Positions 24,801-39,800 of a DNA stretch of 64,000 nucleotides are shown here, one piece after another. This stretch comes from Apostichopus japonicus. Lineage: Eukaryota; Echinodermata; Holothuroidea; Aspidochirotida; Stichopodidae. A program made the translations under genes and the position numbers. Each line of letters begins with the position of its first letter. The first letter of the stretch is position 1. The notes under the pieces are model-generated. The model was given only the letters and a program-made list of their open reading frames with translations. It ran no database searches and was not told the origin of the DNA. The stretch spans positions 29,713,554 through 29,777,553 of the forward strand of contig NC_092562.1 in NCBI RefSeq assembly GCF_037975245.1, written 5' to 3'.

Positions 24801-27800
24801 TGAACCTTGTATCAACGGAGGAGTTTGCTCAGATTTAACTGGTCTGTGTCTTTGTCCTCCTGGATTCAGTGGAAACAATTGTGAAAATAGTAAGTTTTTT
24901 AGCTAAATTGTCTTAACAATTAACAATGCATGATTTTCCTGTTAATGTTAATGTTCCTGTTAACCTTCACCCTCAGGCAGTACTTAGCGAAGAATTGCTG
25001 AATCAACACTGATTAATAATGTGCTCTTCATTTTCACCTCTTGTAGTAAAGAAATGTTAGGGATGATACCATTATCAATCAATCACTAAACATGTAACTA
25101 GATGCTCTCAATGTTTGTTATGGTTTACTAAGATTAATTGTACTAATTCAAGTTTGATCATCAGCTGGAGGAAGGAAATAATATCAACATGAAGAGACAT
25201 TCACTTGTATTTTAAGTATTAATTTTGAATTAACCTCAATCTTATCAGCTGTTGATGGTAACATGTCTCTGGCCAGTTTGTGTCACCGATCTGGTATTTG
25301 TTGTCAGAAATCTTGTCAACATTAATTCTAACTTAATTGCTTATTAGTGAAGCAAAACGCAGATAGCGAGAGATATTACAGATTTAAGTACCTTCGCCTC
25401 TGCCAGACAAGGTTTGCAGGAGAAAATGACAGTCATTCAGGAGGTCAACAGACAAAACACAATAAACAATCTCTTTGGTCAAATTTGGACACATGAAAAT
25501 ATATTGCAAGGAATCTTCAAAATGAAATTCAAAACTTCTTACACACCAGGGGCAACAGTCTCAGCCAAAGCAGTAATATTACAGATAATCACACTTACAC
25601 AAAAATAGTGTGAAATACATTGAAGAAAATACAATAACCAAAAAAGCAATACTAGTGAACGTGAAAGCTCTGAATACAAACCAATCTGTATGATGAACAC
25701 AGTACATCTCTTTCACACTAAGTTAATAATAATTGACAGTGTTCAAATACAACTCGTGGTGACACAGCAAAACTAAAACAATATAACACTGCACTATGCT
25801 CAACTGGTGAAAAATTCTGATCTTACTCATTTAACTGGTGAGGTATTCTGCTCATTGGCTCCCATTATAGCTTGGAAGTAAAACGTTAAAGACCTCAATG
25901 CTCTCGCACAATTGTCTTGCTAACTTGGGTTGGCTTCCCACCACCAGTGCTCACGATCAATATTACCGCCATATATACATATTTGCTTGTTTCGAATCAA
26001 TATCATCAAGTAATTTTACAGCATTTAGTTGAACTTATAATTGTATCAGGGAGAGAATAAATCATCTCCTAATCAATAGAATGCTTTAATCATATATATA
26101 TGAGTAGAGCTTCTTGGATTTAGGCTTCAGAAATAGCCTACCAAATAATTTTCCCCAGGGGCAACGATAGTACCATCTCTACCAAGCTGCAGGGGATATT
26201 TGCCACATTACAAATGCGAGAGGAGTGTTAACTCAGTGGTTAACGCCGGTGCCTGTCAATCATAAGGTCGAGAGTTTGAGTCACTCTAAGGTTAATGTTT
26301 GTCGTCCAGTCGCAGAGTTGTTGACCATTGACAATTCATAATCATGGACGTTAAATATGAATCTAAGAGATTGACTTCGGTCAGCTTGAGGCTTTGATAA
26401 GCCAATGATGGCTTCTTTGCAAGTTCCTGCTTACAGGAGGATCTAGAATACATAAATACATTCATATTTTCATCAATAATTCATGTCAGGAATGTCTTGG
26501 TCAGATTGTGTCACTATTTGTGTCACTGTCCAATCTGACTGTTGCCAGTGTTACCTTGATCATTATTAATCCTTGTATCATGTTATCATCACCAGTTCAT
26601 GGCAGGAATGTCTTTGGTCAGAATGCTGAGTATAAATGTGATGATTCTGGTGATGACCATGCTGATGGATGTCAGGGTGCAATCATCTGTTATCCTGATC
26701 CTCTTGGCTGTTTCTGTCCTGCTGGCTATAAAGGACTAAACTGTACAGAAGGTATCAATACTACTTTGTTTATAAGAAAGTTTAACAAACAGGTTGTTGA
26801 GTCGATTAGAATAGTCACCAATACAATTGCTTAGAGTAAATGATAGGCTGTAGATACAGACTCTATAACGATGAGGTCTTCCTTTCTTTTTTATCATGTT
26901 TAAATTATTTTCCTGATGTATGTTTCAATTTGGGAACAGTAGTGTTAATCATATTAGTAAAACATGTGTGAGCTGCACAGTTGTTAACAACACTTTTGGC
27001 ATATGAACATCAAGTTAGGTTATATTAAGCTAGATATGAACATACATGTCATACTACTTAATATATACACTGTAAGTAGTTTTTTTTTTCTGATGTGGTT
27101 TCTTTGTTGTTGAAACGTCATATGAAATTTTGGTCCTGACTGTGAATTTGCTCTTTATATTTTATTTGAAAAAGCTGCCCAAGGAAGATATTACATTCAT
27201 ATTGGCGGTAGCATTGCATTTTTTAACGAGTCGTAAAGCGGCTTTTTATCTTTCAATGCTGACGATAATTTCAATGGTGTTAGTGGTGTCATCATTCAAT
27301 AGACTCCATTTGTGGCTTCTGTTTTTGGTAGAGACAGCTTCCTGATATTTGAAATAAGGGGAGATCATCCAATTATCCATTCTGTAAAATTGAAAGAAAT
27401 GTCACTTTTCTGACTAGGTACTGTACCTTGTAGAAAGTTTGTTGACTTTCATTGATAGAATACATTCTATCACTTTGCACATTACAGGTCTCTTAGAAAG
27501 ATTATTTTAGTAGTGTAGATCATATCTGGAATGTGTGCTTTTTAGTTTTCTGATATCACAACCATGTTTCAGTACTTCATCAGCAATGTCATGACTTACA
27601 TTTTACCTTCTTCAATTCTTTCCAGAGTGTGAAACAGGGAAGTTTGGTGCTAACTGTAAACAGGAGTGTCATTGTGCTGATAACGCTCTCTGTGCTTTAG
27701 ACACAGGTGTGTGTGGAAATAACCAATGCGAGGATGGCTGGAGAGGAACAAACTGTCAATGTAAGTATTTTCATTATGTCATTAGTGCTATATGTTGGTA

Positions 27801-30800
27801 ACTGTCATTGCCTAGTGAGATTATAATGAGCACAGATAATCTCTGGAACACACACATTTCTCACTTTAATCAAGTGTGATCAATAGCTGATCAGAATTTC
27901 TGGCAACAAAACAATATACATTAACTTCATACACAACAAACAACTGCAGGCTGTGCAGAACAGTGTAGTATACATGTATTATTGCAGACACCTTTCGACC
28001 AGTTAGAGGTTTTACAAGTGTGTGACAAGAAATTTTAAAAGCGACTTGATCACCATAACTAAATTCTGCTACTTAAACGATACATTTGAACGTAGAAAAA
28101 GCTGCTGCTCTTGAGGCTACAGAGGTAGTTTGTCTAATTCTTTAGTACGACTGTAATGCTACAAGCCATATATTTTAACTCCCTGGTACGGCAATGACCT
28201 AAAATGTTTGGTTGACTTTTTTCAAGTCAAGGAAATTGCTTAGACTCAAATTGATTGCCCATTAAGATATCTTAAATTTAGTATTATATGGTCATGCCAA
28301 TACAAATTAGCTGGATTTTGTTGTAACCATGAGAAAGTATTGACTGTTTGAATGCATTGTTTGAATGAATGTTAAGGTTTTACCTACATCATGTTTTAAA
28401 TGTCATGGGTCAGTAAAATTAAAGACTCATGTATTTCAAACTTGTGGAACCATAGTGATGACATTGATTTCAAACTGGTCATGTTACCCAAGTTTTGGGA
28501 TGAAACCTGCAACATCATCAATGGGTTGCATAGTACTTATATTTAAGTTTTAAATATTTCTTCGTCTAAATATGGCACAAAGCATTGAAATTAATTGTAT
28601 TCTATTTAATGTTAAAGACCTGATGCGTTGTCTCAGTAGTTTAGTATTCTATAACTTGGTAAAATATCATTAAAAGTACCAGGTAATTGTCATATTGGTG
28701 TTACCAGTGACTTCCTTAAATTTAATAACCGCTTCAAGTATATTACTGCTAATTCTATTAGTGGTAGATGGCCCATGTCCTGTTGGTTATTATGGTGACT
28801 TCTGCAACCTAACCTGCTCCTGTTCTGGTGGAGAGGATGCATGCAGTGAAGTTGAGGCTAACTGTGCCAATGGGTGTGCTGTACCCTGGACTGGGATAGC
28901 GTGTAATCAAGGTAACTAGTACAAGCAGATGATTACTGCTTGATAGATAACATGCCAGCAATGATCTTCATTTATCTTAGTAACTTGACATCAAAATGGG
29001 AACAGGGGTATGAAGGGGTATGTTACTTTCATACTCTGGTTTATGGTAGTATGTAGTTTATGTATTAACCTGTATGATGATATAGTGCTCTTATCTATGA
29101 AAAGTTACTGAAAAATATGATACTTCTGTTTTTAAACTCCTACTGTGAGGGTACTGGATATATTGATGTATGGTAAGACAATTATAGAAAAATTATATTT
29201 CAAATATTATAATTAAATGGAAGAATGTTTAAGGTCAAGCTACTCGTAACAGATTTGTTTAACCCTATCTATGTCCAAATCTAACATGTCAAATATGAGA
29301 ACTCAAGCTTGCCTTCATATCCTGATGGCACAGGGGTAGTATATCCCTGTCGTGAGTGTAGCGTACCAAAAAGATGCTACCATTGTTAAGAAAAGTAACA
29401 TGTGCCATCTGCAACAAATTGTACATCAAGAAAATGCAGTTTGGTCAGCGGATTTTTAGCTCTGTATGCACGATACTAGGGCTGAGGATCCTTCACAAAT
29501 TTCAACTGGCATTGAGTAACAGTCTTTGATATTGACTATCTAGTCTACTGCAAACTAAGCCTAACTTAGGCCTAACTTTGGCTATGCTAACTTGTAAGCA
29601 TATCTACTCTGTCACTATCCGTCTAAATACATCCTTGTCTGCGCTTGTCTCTGGTTTAACATTTGCACTTGAATTTCTGTCCCTCCCCCCATGTGTTCCA
29701 GCATACTCTATTGTGCAGAATTTTAATTTTGATGGAGCTTGTGCTCTCCTACCCTCCTTCCGTCCCTGCCTGTGGCATCACAGGAACAATTGGGTAATAA
29801 GAGCAAAATTGTTTTTGTAGCAAAAGTTAGGAAAACACATTTGGTCCTGTAGGTATTCAAGATGAATGTAGCACAGTCACTGCTGCATGTCGCCTGGTAT
29901 TTAAGCATAGTGATGACATCATAAGAAAACATTTTCACAGAAATACTTTCTTTATTCCAGACAATGGTGCAGGGAACATCATCCTAACATATGTCAGAGT
30001 GAACTCTGGACAAGCAGCTAAAGTGACCTGTACTGTTATTAGGAACCCTCTGGTAGCACAGAGTGACTTGGTACTGAGTCCTATTGGTACATTACTTACT
30101 GCTGATGAAGATGCAAGAAGTTATAACCAAACAAAGGTTGTGGAAATAACATTAGAGACAGCCATGCAAGTGACTTGCTCCGTCAGTGGTACTGAGCTTA
30201 TGGAAACCATCTCGCTAATGCCTAATGGTTAGTATTAAGAATTTTTTTTTAGAATTTCAGCAGTTTACTGGTGTATGGTGAGATGTTCATTTTGAGTTCA
30301 TTGGAGAAGCTCCTAGCAGCACTCAGAGACAGAGAATAATGTGTCAAGGTAAGAGTCTTATCAGTTTACTGGTCTACAGCCAGATAATCTATGAGAAATC
30401 AAGATAATACTAGTGAGAGAAGGACAGGGAGGGGAAGGAGCTCCTAGTAACACTCAGAGACAGAGAACACTGTGTCAAGGTAAGAGTCTTATCAGTTTAC
30501 TGGTCAACAGCCAGATAATCTATGAGAAATCAAGAAAATACTAGTGAGATAATGATAGGTAGGAGAGAGAGCTCCTAGCAATACTCAGTGATGGAGAACA
30601 CTTGATCAAGGGCAAGAGTTTCATCAGTTGATATTAACACTATAGCAACTTCGGAAGTATTTCATCAAGTGTAACAACAGCAACATTATTAATATCCCAG
30701 CTGAATATGGATATCTACAGGGAACCAAAAAATATTACAACTTGATTATGTAATTAAGCAAAAGGTGATTGTTGTTGGTGTTAATGCTGGATATGTGTCG

Positions 30801-33800
30801 GTGATTGTAGTGGGTTTTTATGTTGGTGATTTTGGGTGTGTTCATGTTGGTGATTGTTGAGGTTGTTTATGTTGGTGATTTTGGGTGTGTTCATGTTGGT
30901 GATTGTTGAAGTTGGTTATGTTGGTGATTTTTGTGGGTATTCATGTTGGTGATTTTTGTGGGTGTTCTTGGTACTGATTGTTGTCGGTGTTCATGTTGGT
31001 GATTGTTGTGGGTGTGTTAATGTTGGTGATAAAAGTGGGTGTACATGTTGGTGAGAGTTGTGGGTGTTCATGTCGGTGATTGAAATGGATGTTCATGTTG
31101 GTGATTGTTGTGAGTGTTCATGTTGGTGATTGTTGTTTGTATTCATGTTGGTTATTGAACTGGCTATGTTCATGTTGGTGATTGAAGTGGGTGTTCATGG
31201 TGGTGATTGAAATAGTTGTGTTCATGTCGGTGATTGAAATGGGTGTTCATGTCCGTCAATGAAGTGGGTGTTCATAGTTGTGGGTGTTCATGTTGATGAT
31301 TGAAGTGGGTGTTCATGTTGGTGATTGAAGTGGGTGTTCATGTTGGTGATTGTTGTGGGTGTTCATGTTGTTGGTTGTTGAGGTTGTTTATGTTGGTGAT
31401 TGAAGTGGGTGTTCATGTTGGTGGTTGTTGTGGGTTTTTTAATGTTGGTGATTGAAGTGTGTGTTCATGTTGGCGATTGTTGTTTGTGTTAATCTTGGTG
31501 ATTGGAGTGGGAATGTTCATGTTAGTAATTGAAGTGGTTTGGTCATGTTGATGATTGAAGTGGTTGATAATGTTGGTGATTGTTGAGGTTTTCATGTTGG
31601 TGATTGTTGTGGGTGTTCATGTTGGTGATTGTTGTGGGTGTTCATGTTTGTGATTGTTGTGGGTGTTCATGTTGATGATTGTTGTGGGTGTTCATGTTGG
31701 TGATTGAAGTGGGTGTTCATGTTAGTGATTGAAGTGGGTGTTCATGTTAGTGATTGTTGTGGGTGTTCATATTGATGATTGAAGTGGGTGTTCATCTTGG
31801 TGATTGAAGTGGATGTGCATCTTGGTGATTGACATGAATAAAATTTAGCTAAATATTTAGTAACACCCATATCCTCTGTAGACCTTCCGTGCCCACTGTG
31901 GGATTCCTTTCCTGAATATCTCTGACCTAGGTATAAAATTTCAGATTTTCTTATCTGACATATACTCTTGTTCAGTTTTACTTGTTTGAGCCTGCTCCTT
32001 TCTGACTTTGCTTATTTCTCGTTGTACTCAGCAACCGCCTCTCCCCGAAAAGATTTAAACTCCTTGAGAGCTTTGTACACTTGACTCATAACATCTTGGA
32101 ATGCCTCAGGTGCTTAACAAATGCCAATCGACAGCCTAATAAATTTGAAAATGCCCAAATAGGGTAATGAATTTGCATAACATTACCCTTTTTGGCCAGA
32201 GCCCTGAATTTGCATCGGTCACTGCAAATAAGTTGGCATTATGCAAACCCCCCACCACAACCTAAATAGTATGTGTAGGAAAACGTGCCCTGCTAATCAC
32301 ATTGTTCAAATCTCTTTGAGTCAACACAGATGCATGTTTTTCTGTGGTCAATGACAGTTGCCAACCTATTTACACATCGGGTCGGCTCATGCCTTTGTTA
32401 CTTCTTGTTTACCGCAATAGTGTTTTGTTTGGTCTCCCAGCGTGTGAAAAAACAACTCCTAGTCATTTAGAATTGCCTGTTTATAAGTCACCAAAACCAA
32501 TAAACATGGTCCGATCACTCCAGTATTGAGAATACTGCATTGGCTACCAACTAAGCAGGAAATCATTTTCAAAATGTTATGCTTTACTTTAAAATTCTAC
32601 ACGGCAAGGGACCAACCATCTTGAGGGAACTGTTGACATGGCATTGTAGTGGGTGCGTTTTTCGCTCGAAAGCCCAGGCCCTTCACCAGCCATAATAAAT
32701 CTCAATTTTACGGTGATAGGGTGTTTCATATGTGTGTGCCTCTGTAAGGCCCATCTGATGGCACTTTCTTCATTACCAACTTTGATTGTTCTAAGTCCCA
32801 ACTTGCAACTCATCTCTTTATCATGTAGTTTAATGACTGATCTTGTTTTGATTTGTCTTAACCTCATTGATATCAGTTAGTATTACAGTAACTTCATTAT
32901 ATTTATTGGTTTTATTTTGATCATGTTTAGTGCCTTGAGGTATTCCTCCAGTAAAGCGCTATATAAAGATGCAAACATTAAATTCACCCAGTATATTTGA
33001 GAAGCCCTTGGTAACATTGGGATGTGCCCGCTCTACCACTTGCAAATTTAATACATGTTTGCAGTCCTTGTATACAAATAGTAGTAGATTGACTTTTCCA
33101 AGAGGAATCAAGTCATGTCCATCATAGCATACAATCTTTGTTCTTAGTTTTCTGAGAGCTTCATTAGTTACACTTTGGTATGTTTCAGTATCAATGGCGT
33201 TGAACCCAACCACAGTGTCAATTGTGAAAACGACTGGCTTGTCTTCTAGCTTTAGATTCATTTCCCATTGTGCTTCGGACTGTTATGAATCTGCTTTGGT
33301 CATTCCAATAAAAAATTTGCTTTCCTTGTCAAAATCTGATTCTGTTCATTTACAACACTTAAATATTTTGAATGTTGTATTTCTGTACTTTGTTTCCACA
33401 AACTGTTGCAAAATGGTTCATTTTTTTCCCCAGCACTTTTGCCCATTTGCTGGACAGGCATGATTTTTTGACCAATCCCTTCCACATTTGAGACAATTAT
33501 TTTGTGAGCTGCTCTCAAGTTATTTGCTTCACAAGCCTGTCAAATATTGAAAGCTTTTGTGAGAGAGAGGTCCTCTTCTCCAAGAAGATGCCAATGAATT
33601 TGGTCACCGAACACACTATGCTGTTAGGTATGAGACCTTAGGTTAAATTTAAAAATGTACAAGTTTTCACCTTGTTGCGCAAATCATGTACGTAGTGGGC
33701 ATTCATTCACCCTTGTTGCTGTGTGTTAAATACATGCCTTCTTGATATGATGGGATTTCTACGGGCAAAATACTCCCTTAGTTCCATCTTCAGCCTCCCG

Positions 33801-36800
33801 CTGGAAAGAGATATATTTCTGTCACAGCAGTATGTGAACAAGAAATAAGGACATGAACTAGCAGTTGAATTAAACAGTATATTAGATCTTCATCTGGCTG
33901 GATATCTACTGAGTACATTGAGTGTGTCAGGGGATAGTAAGCTTAATAGAACCGTGCTAAGCATGGCTCCTACAGGTTGAATCAAACTGAATGCAATTGG
34001 TGAAAGGAACATCTTATATACTCTTGACAATGGATTACAGAGAATGGGACAGGAAGTTAAGAGGTTAAGCTATAAACTAAGAAATGACCACACAATGACA
34101 TCATTGGGAATGACATCATACTGAAAGTTACTTTATTGGTAGAGATCTTATATTTATAGGTGCACAGACAGGTAAAGGGTTTCTGTTGTACAGAGTTACT
34201 GTGGAGGTCAAGTGTACGTGATCTGCTGGGACTTAGAAATTGGAATAGTTTCTGTTAGTAATCTTGTAAATAGAAACTGTTAATGAGGGAGGGTGATGTA
34301 GGAGAACTTCTTGTCTGTGCTGCTAGCTAAGAAATTGTAAAGATGAACCTAGGGGAAGGGGAATATAATAATGGTAAACTGCTCTCTGTTAAGGTAGCAT
34401 ACGCCCTTTAAAAGCCCCATTGACTTACCCACTAAATCACAAAAGTAATGTCTTCTCTAAGCCTAGATAGAAGTTTTCACTTGCTAAACGCTACCCATCA
34501 CTGGATAGCTGACAAGTTGGCCTTTCATGGCACCATCAATTTTCCGTACCATGACCATGTAGATTTTTTGCTACGAGAGCTGGAACTTTTCGTCACTTGT
34601 AAACAAACCTCTCCACTCAGTGGTAAACAAATTTCCTACGCTGCTCCTTGGAGGCCTAAAGGGGTCTAAAATTGCCTCAATTGACCCAATTTTTTAACCA
34701 CATGTGCTTCCATTCATGTTCTTTAACATCAAAGCCACAAAAAAGCACATCCTAATTGATAACATAGCAAAAAAGTTGTTCTCCTGTTCCTAATTGGCAC
34801 TTTTCCTGAAGGAGAACATTTGCCGCGGATATAGAGGCTAATAGGAGTATGCCACCTTATATTTCTGCCGCATCCACTCCAGCAGTATGACAGTGCAAAA
34901 CTCTTAACTGCATCTGGTATGCTATTAATGCCACTGGTAACTTAATAGTAAACAACATCTGTTTCCATTTTCTCCAGCTTTCTGCTATATTTCAATAAAG
35001 CTGACTGCTGGTCTGGTTGCCTTAGTTCATCCATTTTCAAACAATTTATAGGTATTTTGAAACAAAGAATAACTTTTATTTGTATATCCTGCTATGATTA
35101 CTGATACACCAGCTAGTCCAGTTACTGATGTTACAGTAGGATCTACAGTTAGTGGAGTGACCCCCTGTCTCATCTGTCTCATCTGTATCTACAGATACAT
35201 CAGCTAGTCCAATTACTGATGATGCAACAGGAATAACAGGTAGTGGAACAACACCTGTCTCAGCTGTATTTACTGATGCACCAGCCAGTCTAGTTACTGA
35301 TGATGCAACAGGATCTACAGGTAGTGGAACAACACCTGTCTCGGCTGTATCTACTGATACACCAGCCAGTCTAGTTACTGGCGGTACAGCAGGATCTACA
35401 GTTAGTGGAGTAACACCTGTCTCAGCTGTATCTACTGATACACCAGCCAGTCCAGTTACTGATGGTACAGCAGGATCTACAGTTAGTGTAGCAACACCTG
35501 TCTCAGCTGTATTTACTGATGCACCAGCTAGTCCAGTTACTGATGGTACAGCAGGATCTACAGTTAGTGGAGTAACCCCTGTCTCATCTGTATCTACAGA
35601 TACATCAGCTAGTCCAGTTACTGATGATGCAACAGGAATAACAGGTAGTGGAGCAACACCTGTCTCAGCTGTATCTACTAATACACCAGCTAGTCCAGTT
35701 ACTGGCGATACAGCAGGATCTACAGTTAGTGGAGTAACTCCTGTCTCATCTGTATCTACAGATACATCAGCTAGTCCAGTTACTGATGGTACAACAGGAG
35801 CAACAGGTAGTGGAGCAACTCCTGCCAGTCCAGTTAGTGGATTTACAAAACGCCCAGGTATGTTTTTATAAGATTAAGATAAGGGTGGTTTTATTTCATC
35901 ATTGTTTGTTACATCTTAGTGTCAATCACATTCTTGCGGTAATTTATCACCTTTATATGGTTCCTGATCATTCTAAACTGCTGTCAATCATAGCTAGTGA
36001 AGAGGTAAACAAAGAATACCAACAATTACCAAGTTTAGAGCTGCAAGAGCTACTAACACTCCTGATTGAATAATTATGTAACAGACTATGCTGATGTGAC
36101 AGCTAGCCTGGACGTGACTGACAGATCCCTTTACCAGGCAGTTAAGCCTTAAATTGACTATTCAGCTTCAATGGTCTATATAGCTTGGATGGAAGTGTTA
36201 AAGAAAACTGATTCTTGAAATTGTCATCCCACGTAACGTGAAATCATAACAATATTGTTCCTGCTAGTAGACATGAAGTGCTCTTGAAACTAAGATCTCG
36301 TTGATAGAATTGCATTATCAAGGCTCTATCTTTTCAATTTTGTCCTTAAATATTTCACTTTTATGATGATGTACTACTAAGTTTCTGATATTTAGAGTAT
36401 TAAACTATTCCTCGATGTGACTGTTCACAAGGAACATGGCTCTCTCTGCACTGACTTATACAGTACACCAAGCCCACATACACACACCAGTATCTACATT
36501 CTTCAAGCTGTCATTCCCACTACTGCAAGTCTGGAATTGCCTACAAGTCAAGCACTTCGTCTTTGTCGTATTTGCTGTAACAATTCCTCTTTCATTCGTC
36601 ATGAAGATGTTTTACTAAAACACTCATTGCCAGGGGCCACAGTGCTAGAAGGGTGCATGAAGCCATTCAGAAAGTCCACTTCCTATCCAGATCATCTACA
36701 TTAGCAGTGAAGGTTAAAAACGGATGAGATTGCGACGACAAGCTCCCTCTGGTTGTAATTTTCCACCCAAATCTTCCTCCTCTTCAGCAAATCACCGCTA

Positions 36801-39800
36801 ACAACCACAACATTCTCCTTACTTCAGATAGACTCCAACGAGCCGTCCCTGCAAAACTTATCATTGCCTACAGACGTCCACGAAACCTGTGAGACCTTCT
36901 TGTGTGTACTGCTGTTCATCTACTTCAAACCCTACAGCATTGTACTTTCAAACTCAGCAGAGAGAGACTGTGGATGCAACGCCTTTGCACCATTCAACCT
37001 CATGGGCTCAACATTCAGGAAGGACATGACTAACCTTTCCCCTCTCCATCTCCCCTTGTTTCCCCACTGCCACCCTCTTCTCCTAGATTTGGCCTTCAAT
37101 ACACTTGAGATGAAATTGACCACTGCTCCCGTTTGAATCTACCAGATTGATCATTCTGCGAACCGATGCATCCAAAACTGGAATCGTGGCAGTGTTGTGG
37201 AAATTCCTCATTGGGTATCTGAGACAAAATTGTATTCCACAATGGAAAAGGAGTGTTTAGCATTGGTTTAGTGTTTCCAAAATTCCAAGCTTATATATAA
37301 GGAACGCTTTTTTGTACTCGAGACTGATCACCATCATTTATCTACATATTAAATTCAAAGGTTTGCCAACCCACCCATTGTCTTTTCAGCCGTATAGGAT
37401 TCAGAACCGAGCAATAAAGGATTAATTGTGACAATCTAAGGGCAGATGTTTTAAGCAGGAGTGAATACCTAGAAACATTTTTGTATTTGTGCTAGGGTTA
37501 AACGGGCCACTCGAAAATATAAATTATTCGTATATAAGAAGGGAGAGAAATGTCACAAAGTGACGTATTATACCTGTGTACTGTTTAAGGCTATGGCCTG
37601 CAGGTTTTTTGTATTCATGTATTGTTTGTATATTGACCAGTAGCAGCAACCCTAATGTATGCACAGGGTATGCAAAGTGTATAGAGACAGAGCGTGAGGC
37701 ATGTGCGGCCTCTGTTAGGCAGAAGATTATGCAAATTAGGAGGTTTCTCAGGGGAGGCTAATTTTCGAGATCCTCGGAAAAAAATACAGATACCAATGGG
37801 GGGGGGTGTAAAGCTTTTTGAGCTAATGTAGTAGTACCAGCTTGTCAGGCTTTTGAAAAATTTACGAAAAGGGATGTGATTGTGTACTTAGTCAGCCATC
37901 CAAAAAATATGATATGCAGCCTTACACGAGACTGCTGCAATATGCACATGTGAGCAACATATGCCCATGGCCTATAAAATGTACAGTCAGCTTTCTAAAG
38001 ATGGTCAACCAGGACCATTAGCCAATAACTACAGTGCCGTGAGTCTAACGCAAAGAAAAGTTAATTTTGAAGTTATAACTATTGCAAGAAAGGCACTTAT
38101 TTAGAACTGTAGAGTAAATTTATTGGAACAGTCTGTGACAGTCACCACTGAGTTAATTATAGAAATACTTGAGCGATTGATAACTAAAAATTTACAGATA
38201 AAAAGACAGAGAATAAGAACAACAAATTTAAGTACTGAAGCTTTGTGATGGTCATAATTAAAATTATATGTGAATTAAGGTGGGTCGCATTCTGTTTGTA
38301 AAGTAGACGTTTTGAACAATTGCAAGTTAATTCTTAAGAAAAGCTGTAAAAAGTTAACATACCATTCTTAAATATTTGGATTGGTGTTACTAGAGATTAA
38401 AGTTTAGCCCTAAAGCTGAACACTACCCATATACATAATTTGTTGATTATATCTTGCATTTTCATCATCAAAAGTAAAAACAAATCTCAAATTTTCCAGT
38501 AAGACATTACTTTTAGCAGGTTTAATTCTTAATGTTTTAGGTGATCAGATTTCCCCAATTTCTGGGAGAGTCCCAGGATATAATGAGGATGAGCATTGTT
38601 TTCAGAAATGTCCCGTCGTTTATGAACTGTACCGTTCCTGGAGTCTCCCTGATAGAAAACTGAGAACTGACCAAGCCATGCTAAATGTTCACATAAACAT
38701 GTAAAATCACTTGGCTGAATAATTGGAACCGTTGGTTACAAGCATTGGACTAGCCAAAGTTGTAAGTTTGCTATGTCGGTCCAAGAAGAACATACACACA
38801 CTCAATTCTACACCACTACACCTCTGTTTGTAAACTAGCTACGCAGGGTTTGCTTTTCTCTGCGGGGCCATGTACTAGATCAGTGCATAGGCAACCTGCT
38901 ATTGATGCTCCACGGTAAAGGTCGACTCTTATTGTTTCCACATTCAACACAAATAATGTATGTTCAATAATTTGTTGTTATAAGCAGTAACAGCAAGTAG
39001 CTAGGTAAAGCATTACCTAAACCAATCTTAAGTAAAGTTAATTTTTCCTAGGTACTTATTGACATCTCTAGTAATTGCCTCAGTAAAATGGCAATGGGCT
39101 TTAGTCAACAAGCTTGAGACAGCATGCATTTTTGACCCGTCTGATCTACCAACAAATGTTCTTCAAAATGGGAGCCCCCTCAAGATGTGCATCTTGAGAC
39201 AATAACTTTCCCATGTTAATATAGACTAATATATTCATAACAGACTGTATTGGGTTTTACTCCCAGGATAGGTGTTATTCAGTTTAATATTAAAAAGAAC
39301 TCATTTGATAAAAAAATGATACTATTTGAGAGACATAAGTTAAGACACATGCTATTCAAATTATTTTAATTATCACAATCCTTTGAACTGTTACCATGGA
39401 TACATTCTTCTTTCTATGATGTCAGTGTTGCCTTGAGTGATCCAGGACTGATAATATAGGCCAAAGATGCAACCTGATCCTAACTAATGGATATTTTTTT
39501 CAGGAAAACTGAATATATTACAGTATTTTAGACATTTGTTCTATTTCTACTCTTCTTCAGCTGCTTTTCTTGCTCCAACTTTGACAATTCTTGCTGTAGT
39601 GTTGCTAATTGTTACCATTGTGATTGGCATAGTAGTGTTTCGATGGTAAGTCTTTTCTTACTGTTTTATACATCGATTGACATAAGTGATGTTCATCACT
39701 CATGCTTTTGAATCAAGTTAACAATAGTTTCACATCACAAATATGCTAAGCCAATGCTTAAAGAACGTATAATGTTGTTGTTACAACATAGTATTAATTC

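Larger units (their letters stand above)
18321..27800 (+). repeat. Segmental duplication, copy B
   Basis: Starts AAATCGTAGGAATCGAAACA exactly as position 1 and follows copy A through five exons and their introns. It lacks the large transposon and the Penelope-like insertion of copy A. Base 17284-18320 between the copies shows no match to either. Confidence 0.93.

Noticed and set aside
27130-27345. Hydrophobic 71-codon frame in intron B4-B5
   Set aside because: The paralogous copy A sequence near 16590-16830 does not keep the frame, so it is probably chance.
31413-31595. Minus-strand frame rich in Thr, Asn and His
   Set aside because: Simple translation of the 25-bp minisatellite.
34448-34669. 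73-codon frame in the intron before the mucin exon
   Set aside because: No family resemblance, no splice context and no phase match to neighbouring exons.
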